DNA of 38,322 nucleotides, from the NCBI GenBank assembly GCA_964417935.1, contig CAYQKF010000044.1:1-38322 (forward strand), read 5' to 3'. The notes under the pieces are model-generated. The model ran no database searches and was not told where the DNA came from. It worked only from the letters and a program-made list of their open reading frames with translations. Of this stretch, positions 34,816 to 38,322 are shown one piece after another. This stretch comes from NIOZ-UU13 sp964417935 (GTDB lineage: Bacteria > Planctomycetota > Phycisphaerae > Sedimentisphaerales > Anaerobacaceae). How positions within the stretch are numbered: position 1 is the stretch's first letter; the number at the start of each line of letters is the position of its first letter. The position numbers and the translations under genes are program-made.

Positions 34816-34938
34816 ATTGGCCATGCGCAGCACAGTCAAGCCCTTTTTAGGGTTGCTTCAAAGTTTTGCCATTTTGCAGAAGCCTTTTCTGGTAAAGCTG
34901 CTGAGGCACCGTACATGTGCCGTGAGGGAGATCAGCCC

Positions 34939-35853
34939 ATGAGGGTAATAGTATCTAACGACACCACGGGGCGAGTGCTTAATAGCGCCGGCAGTAACGC
35001 TAAAGCCCTGGAAGGTTACATGGATAATAAACCGCTCGCTAAGATCCTCGCAGAGGAATCATCCGTGCTTCACATGCGGCCATCGATGGAAATGGCTAAT
35101 GGATTCCTCACCTATGTGCTCGAAGCCACTACGCCCTATGGCCGCTACACTGTGTGGATGGATCCAAATTGCGGATACAGTCCGAGGCGGGTTATTATTG
35201 AGCGAGGCCCAAAAGATCTATTCGATGGCAAACCCGTCTCGACACCACTGCCTCCATCACCGTCTGGGTTGCCTCGTGGGACTCCGCTTATTCCGATGGC
35301 CCCGCTTGAGCACGTCCGCTTTGTTCTTGAAATAGAAAAGATAAAAGAGATCGGGGGCGGTTTTTTCGCTACTGAAGGCACAACGACCACAACCGAGGTC
35401 TATTCCGATGGCTCTATTATGGAATTTCATGCCGTCTGTGAGCGTACCTTGATTGAGTTGAATCCAGACTTCAACGACATTCCTGACGCATTTGTACTTG
35501 ACGTTCCGAATGGTACGCGCGTTTTTGATTTAGACTTTCCAAGTATCCATTATGTATGGCAAGACGGTAAAATTACAACTGATATTGATGAATATGTTAT
35601 CGAGCAGATCGATAGAATGGCAGAGGGGCTTATGGCTGAAAGCAAGGTTTCTACCGGGCTGGCAACTGCCAAAAAAACCGAGGTCGATCCGGACCAACCT
35701 GCTGGCATCGCCGAAACACAGGTAACTACTAAGGAATCTCAAGGAGAGATCTTATCGGAGTCTCGTTCCTTCCCTATGTTGGTGTTCATCCTGATTGGCC
35801 TGTCGATGATCGCAATTATTGCCTGGAGGGTGTTTCTACTAAAAGGGAGGTAG
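34939..35853 (+). CDS. LolA-like protein with C-terminal membrane anchor, probably lacking its N-terminus
   Basis: This is a roughly 304-residue protein from the ATG at 34939, chosen because GAGGGAG lies 9 nt upstream. An alternative ATG is at 34915. The middle resembles lipoprotein-sorting (LolA/LppX-like) sheets: GFLTYVLEATTPYGRYTVWM, DPNCGYSPRRVIIERG. PNGTRVFDLDFPSIHYVW matches PDGALVVDEIAGVRYRYG in the next gene, and both end in one hydrophobic helix (here FPMLVFILIGLSMIAIIAW). Unlike the neighbour there is no signal peptide, and about 110 N-terminal residues seem absent. The frame remains open upstream (EAFSGKAAEAPYMCREGDQP) and reads like family sequence, suggesting a 5' truncation. Function is unknown and activity is doubtful. 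Confidence 0.6.
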   Translation: MRVIVSNDTTGRVLNSAGSNAKALEGYMDNKPLAKILAEESSVLHMRPSMEMANGFLTYVLEATTPYGRYTVWMDPNCGYSPRRVIIERGPKDLFDGKPVSTPLPPSPSGLPRGTPLIPMAPLEHVRFVLEIEKIKEIGGGFFATEGTTTTTEVYSDGSIMEFHAVCERTLIELNPDFNDIPDAFVLDVPNGTRVFDLDFPSIHYVWQDGKITTDIDEYVIEQIDRMAEGLMAESKVSTGLATAKKTEVDPDQPAGIAETQVTTKESQGEILSESRSFPMLVFILIGLSMIAIIAWRVFLLKGR

Positions 35854-35923
35854 TCATGATAGAACGTACTCCAGTGGGTGTGTTGCAAAAAGTTTTTTTG
35901 TCTCTGATGTTAGGAGGTGTGTT

Positions 35924-37000
35924 ATGCGAGAGTATCGAATCATCCGGATGGCAAGCTGGTTCTTTTCGATTGGTCTTGTCGTTGCCTTTTTAGTTTGTCG
36001 TCTATCCTATGCGCAAGTTGAGAACGCGCTGCCATTGGATGATCCAAATGCTGTGGTGCGAGCCATACTATCAGCATTGCAGGCTATGGAGCAGCCTGTA
36101 ACCGGCAGAGGCAGGGCTGTGATGAGGATCGAGAACTACTTGGAAGAATATGAGAACAAGGAGTTGATTGCCCTTTTCGTATTCAGGGATCAGAAGTCAA
36201 GAGTGGACATCTTTGAATCAAATGGAGCAGGAGGTGTAGGCTCAAGGTTGCGCGCGCGTGCCAAATCGGACAAAGCCTACTGTGAAACGGTGAGTGACTC
36301 AGCGTGGATCGAACTGCCGAAGCGCTATGATCATGCCGTAGGCAAGGATTTCCACCCCGCAACGTTTTTTGATTTTCTTGGTGCTTCTTTAGAAAAAACG
36401 TTGAAGAACCAGTTGACGAATCCTAATTTGAAAAAGTCTGTAGAACTAAACCAGGAAGGTATACTCTGTCTTTTCTCTTCGGCACACGCTGGAGTCAGGC
36501 GAGGCAAAGATTACAACGAGGAAATTCAACTTGGATTCGACACGCAAAAGGGGCTAAGACCCGTATGCTATGAGAGGATATTCAGGTGTTCCGATGGCTC
36601 TTGGAGTGCACGCAAGGTCAACCTTCAGTGGGCCAGGTTTGACTCGGCATGGTATGTGTCAGCCTTTGAATACAGTGAGTTACCTAGTAACCACCTTCAA
36701 GTAGTGGGTACGGTTGAGAGCTTCAGCCCCAACGCTAAGGTATCGGACGAGGAATTCACGTTAGAAAGTTTGGGTGTGCCAGATGGTGCGCTGGTTGTAG
36801 ACGAGATCGCTGGTGTGAGATATCGCTACGGAACCACTGTTAACCACTTGGAAACTGGGAATGATGAAGATGTTTCTGTAACGACTACCACGGATCAGAT
36901 GCAAATTCGTACACTTTGGCCGAGCGGAATTGTGATAGCTGGCATAGTAGTCTTTATTGGAGTCGTTGCTTTTATTGGATACAGATATTTTGTAACTTAA
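35924..37000 (+). CDS. Exported LolA-like protein with C-terminal membrane anchor
   Basis: This 358-residue protein has a signal peptide at about residues 12-30 (WFFSIGLVVAFLVCRLSYAQ). Residues 40-270 are beta-rich and resemble outer-membrane lipoprotein-sorting proteins (GRGRAVMRIENYLEEYENKE, ALFVFRDQKSRVDIFESNG, LGFDTQKGLRPVCYERIF). PDGALVVDEIAGVRYRYG is followed by a short linker and a final TM helix (IVIAGIVVFIGVVAFIGYRYF). The arrangement is that of a complete paralogue of the preceding gene. A consensus AGGAGG lies just upstream of the ATG. An out-of-frame 45-codon frame (35856-35993) with a GGGAGG site overlaps its start. The role in the envelope is inferred; the substrate is unknown. 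Confidence 0.7.
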   Translation: MREYRIIRMASWFFSIGLVVAFLVCRLSYAQVENALPLDDPNAVVRAILSALQAMEQPVTGRGRAVMRIENYLEEYENKELIALFVFRDQKSRVDIFESNGAGGVGSRLRARAKSDKAYCETVSDSAWIELPKRYDHAVGKDFHPATFFDFLGASLEKTLKNQLTNPNLKKSVELNQEGILCLFSSAHAGVRRGKDYNEEIQLGFDTQKGLRPVCYERIFRCSDGSWSARKVNLQWARFDSAWYVSAFEYSELPSNHLQVVGTVESFSPNAKVSDEEFTLESLGVPDGALVVDEIAGVRYRYGTTVNHLETGNDEDVSVTTTTDQMQIRTLWPSGIVIAGIVVFIGVVAFIGYRYFVT

Positions 37001-37181
37001 GCATTAAAACTATGGACAGTCAACTATTTTTACGCGACAAATTTTTCTCATCTTCTTTTTCTCAGAGTTTTTGGTTAAATGGTGATTTGCGAATTAGTTA
37101 ATTGGCCCTTTGATGGAGTTTACCGTGAGCATAGTCGAATGGGCTTAGTATGACAAAAAAAGTGCTTTTTTGGTCATATTT

Positions 37182-37210
37182 TTGACTTTTGTCTGAAAAT
37201 ATGTTATAAT
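37182..37210 (+). promoter_or_regulatory. Strong sigma-70-type promoter with no protein gene downstream
   Basis: TTGACT at 37182-37187 and TATAAT at 37205-37210 have a 17-bp spacer, the best promoter match in the window. The next plausible protein start is over 600 bp away, and a terminator-like hairpin intervenes at 37530-37564. Confidence 0.65.
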
Positions 37211-37283
37211 ACGCCTATGTTAGCTTGTCCCTTAGGGGCCAGCAGGCAAACACAAACCGCCAGTAGGCGAAGATAACCACCAG

Positions 37284-37307
37284 AAGGCCCAGCCAAACTT
37301 GTACCCG
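37284..37307 (+). repeat. Repeated module AGGCCCAGYCAARCTTGT + hairpin, copy 1
   Basis: It matches 37625-37648 at 20 of 24 positions. In each copy the module is followed by an imperfect CCCG...CGGG hairpin (here ACCCGC...GCGGGT up to about 37345). Confidence 0.6.
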
Positions 37308-37529
37308 CGCAGAGCCTGCCCTGAGCGAAGTCGAACGGGCGGGTATCGGTGCAATTTATGCCATAGGTATCCGTGGTTAAAATAGGTAAAATATCCACGT
37401 TTTTTCAACCAAAAGCGAGGGTACCTTCGAGTAAAAATCAAATTTCTCAAAAATTTTTTAACTGCCTTACTGACATCGAGTTAAGAGAATCCCGAATCAA
37501 GAATCGAGGACTTTTTTCGCATCAAAAAC

Positions 37530-37564
37530 GCAGGTAGCTCTAATTATAGAGGCGCTGCTTTTTT
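37530..37564 (+). terminator. Rho-independent terminator-like hairpin
   Basis: GCAG (37530-37533) pairs with CTGC (37555-37558), and CTCTA (37538-37542) pairs with TAGAG (37547-37551) around an ATTA loop, followed directly by six T (37559-37564). The stem has an internal bulge, so strength is uncertain. Confidence 0.5.
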
Positions 37565-37590
37565 GGCCTCTGGCAAAAAGCGGCCAAATA

Positions 37591-37618
37591 CTAAGAGCCT
37601 ATCCGGATAGGTTCTTAG
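37591..37618. repeat. Perfectly centred palindrome in non-coding DNA
   Basis: CTAAGAGCCTATCC and GGATAGGTTCTTAG form a 14-bp inverted repeat with one mismatch and no loop. No T-run follows. Confidence 0.7.
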
Positions 37619-37624
37619 AGCCAA

Positions 37625-37648
37625 CAGGCCCAGTCAAGCTTGTCCCCG
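37625..37648 (+). repeat. Repeated module AGGCCCAGYCAARCTTGT + hairpin, copy 2
   Basis: This is the second copy of the module at 37284-37307, followed by CCCCGA...TCGGGG (37644-37664). A fragment of the long palindrome family (CTTTAGCTCACTTTAGGCAC) follows at 37726-37749. Confidence 0.6.
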
Positions 37649-37820
37649 AACGTCGTAGTCGGGGATCTCGTAGCGAAACGGAAAAACCTTAGGGGAATTA
37701 CCAATCATGAGCATCGAAAATCCAACTTTAGCTCACTTTAGGCACTTTATAGCTCACTCTTCACTAACTTGCCCTCTACATCTGTCGAGAATCCTCTACA
37801 AATCAGCCCTTTTTATGTAA

Positions 37821-37976
37821 AACAAACCCAATTTGCTGGATGCTCAAATGAACGTAAGCTTAAATATAACAACGGATTATGAAAATATTGCCAATTGGAC
37901 ACTTGGTGAAAACAAACCCAATTCAAACCCAATCAAACCCAATTTTTGTACCAATAGGTCTATTTATAGTTTATAA
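37821..37976 (+). repeat. Dispersed-type repeat with CAAACCCAAT units and an open reading frame
   Basis: CAAACCCAAT occurs at 37823-37832, 37913-37922, 37924-37933 and 37934-37943. The block reads through in one frame, with an ATG at 37848 giving 42 codons (MNVSLNITTDYENIANW, then TLGENKPNSNPIKPNF) and a TAA at 37974. I recall similar NKPN/KTNP-rich short translations being common in Phycisphaerae assemblies, which suggests a dispersed repeat family rather than an ordinary gene. No ribosome site is seen. Confidence 0.5.
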
Positions 37977-38016
37977 TCTCAGCAAGGTGCTGAAATATTA
38001 ATAAGGAATTTTGTTT

Positions 38017-38076
38017 ATGAGTATAACTGAAGCAGCTTATCAGAAGTGCATTGAAATAGTAGGATGGCCGATGTAA
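38017..38076 (+). CDS. Very small reading frame, doubtful
   Basis: A 19-codon frame (MSITEAAYQKCIEIVGWPM) with AAGGAA 8 nt upstream of its ATG. It may be a leader peptide for the exported TIM-barrel gene 55 nt downstream, or a remnant of another gene. No family resemblance was recognised. Confidence 0.2.
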   Translation: MSITEAAYQKCIEIVGWPM

Positions 38077-38131
38077 AAGAGTCAGTCATCTTAAATACCG
38101 TAAATTTGTTGAGTTAACAGGAGATTTAGCC

Positions 38132-38322
38132 ATGCGTAAATTATGTTTTGTTTTGATGATTGTATTATTACTTTTTTCTCGAGGAGCGTTTCCAAAAATG
38201 ACCCCAACAGGCAATCCAAAGGACTTTAAGGTAAAGACGTGTCTGCATTCTGTCAGTTATGCCGGTTTTTGGCGAGGACAGGCCAGGTTAAGTGTCGATG
38301 AGTTTTTGAACAAAGCCAAGCA
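38132..38322 (+). CDS. Exported sugar phosphate isomerase/epimerase-like protein (partial, 5' end only)
   Basis: I translated this frame by hand; it is open to the window edge (63 full codons). Residues 1-19 form a signal peptide (MRKLCFVLMIVLLLFSRGAF). The mature part starts KTCLHSVSYAGFWRGQARLS, then VDEFLNKAK. This resembles the first strand and helix of TIM-barrel sugar isomerase/epimerase proteins whose N-terminus reads LHSVSYAG...LSLDEFL. CAGGAG lies 8 nt upstream of the ATG. An exported member of this mostly cytoplasmic family is characteristic of planctomycete glycan loci. The remainder is outside the window, so the active site cannot be checked. Confidence 0.65.
   Translation, partial: MRKLCFVLMIVLLLFSRGAFPKMTPTGNPKDFKVKTCLHSVSYAGFWRGQARLSVDEFLNKAK

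Larger units (their letters stand above)
37217..37564 (+). ncRNA. Candidate non-coding RNA between promoter and terminator
   Basis: About 350 nt lie between the promoter at 37182-37210 and a terminator-like hairpin. I see no convincing reading frame. The 5' part has three spaced near-repeats (CCAGCAGGC, CCAGTAGGC, CCAGAAGGC) and a hairpin region CCCTGAGCGAAGTCGAACGGG. I looked for tmRNA, RNase P RNA and 6S RNA features and saw none. This could instead be a decayed gene region with a chance promoter. Confidence 0.35.

Noticed and set aside
34732..34938. Extended N-terminus of the first LolA-like protein from a TTG at 34732
   Set aside because: The TTG overlaps the start codon of the divergent FHA gene, lies upstream of the predicted promoter, has no ribosome site, and the added residues do not form a signal peptide.
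37217..37564. tmRNA, RNase P RNA or 6S RNA
   Set aside because: No CCA-type 3' end with a T-loop, no RNase P conserved core and no 6S-like bubble was seen.
37823..37943. CAAACCCAAT units as a CRISPR array
   Set aside because: The units are 10 bp and three are nearly contiguous, with no spacers of regular length and no cas genes.

Overview
The window looks like a chromosomal segment of a planctomycete, most likely Phycisphaerae (Sedimentisphaerales-like) and possibly from an environmental assembly. The evidence is the gene content: ThuA-like, DUF1080, DUF4091, DUF3604 and GH116 proteins, Tat or lipoprotein exported glycan enzymes, LolA-like proteins with a C-terminal anchor, and very many short palindromic repeats. 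This is inference from gene families, not a phylogeny. I saw no rRNA, tRNA, CRISPR array, transposase or phage gene.

Region 1 (1-15754, all minus strand) is a polysaccharide operon. Read in transcription order it encodes a UDP-glucuronate decarboxylase/epimerase-type SDR, GDP-mannose 4,6-dehydratase, GDP-L-fucose synthase, a DUF4091 glycan-associated protein, a SAM methyltransferase, a Wzx-type flippase, a polysaccharide pyruvyl transferase, an O-antigen ligase/polymerase, three GT4 glycosyltransferases and a GNAT acyltransferase cut by the window edge. Several genes overlap by ATGA. Together they would make GDP-L-fucose and another nucleotide sugar, then assemble, decorate, flip and polymerise a surface glycan. 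The leader region upstream (15755-16346) has no gene but holds a striking 169-bp fold-back.

Region 2 (16347-20436, minus) is a housekeeping run: prfB with a programmed +1 frameshift, pepA (M17 aminopeptidase), folE, and a double-domain 6-pyruvoyl-tetrahydropterin synthase whose first domain has lost its zinc site.

Region 3 (20707-30891, mostly plus) is a carbohydrate-processing locus: a ThuA-like lipoprotein, two TIM-barrel isomerase/epimerase proteins, a DUF1080-ThuA fusion, a small secreted protein on the opposite strand, a GH116 lipoprotein and a Tat-exported DUF3604/PHP protein. The ThuA/DUF1080/TIM-barrel combination suggests catabolism of 3-keto-glycosides.

Region 4 (31003-38322) has a CPBP membrane protease, murA, an AsmA-like protein, an FHA protein, a pair of LolA-like proteins (the first apparently lacking its N-terminus), a 1.1-kb stretch without a convincing protein gene, and the start of an exported TIM-barrel isomerase. 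The non-coding stretch has a strong promoter and a terminator-like hairpin framing about 350 nt, plus several repeats.

The most unusual theme is the repeat population. Several unrelated sequence families share one design, an outer inverted repeat enclosing two hairpins. Two copies lie in frame inside protein genes: one in a glycosyltransferase loop and one in the signal peptide of the DUF1080-ThuA protein. The second has a near-identical inverted copy between genes at 30949-31001.
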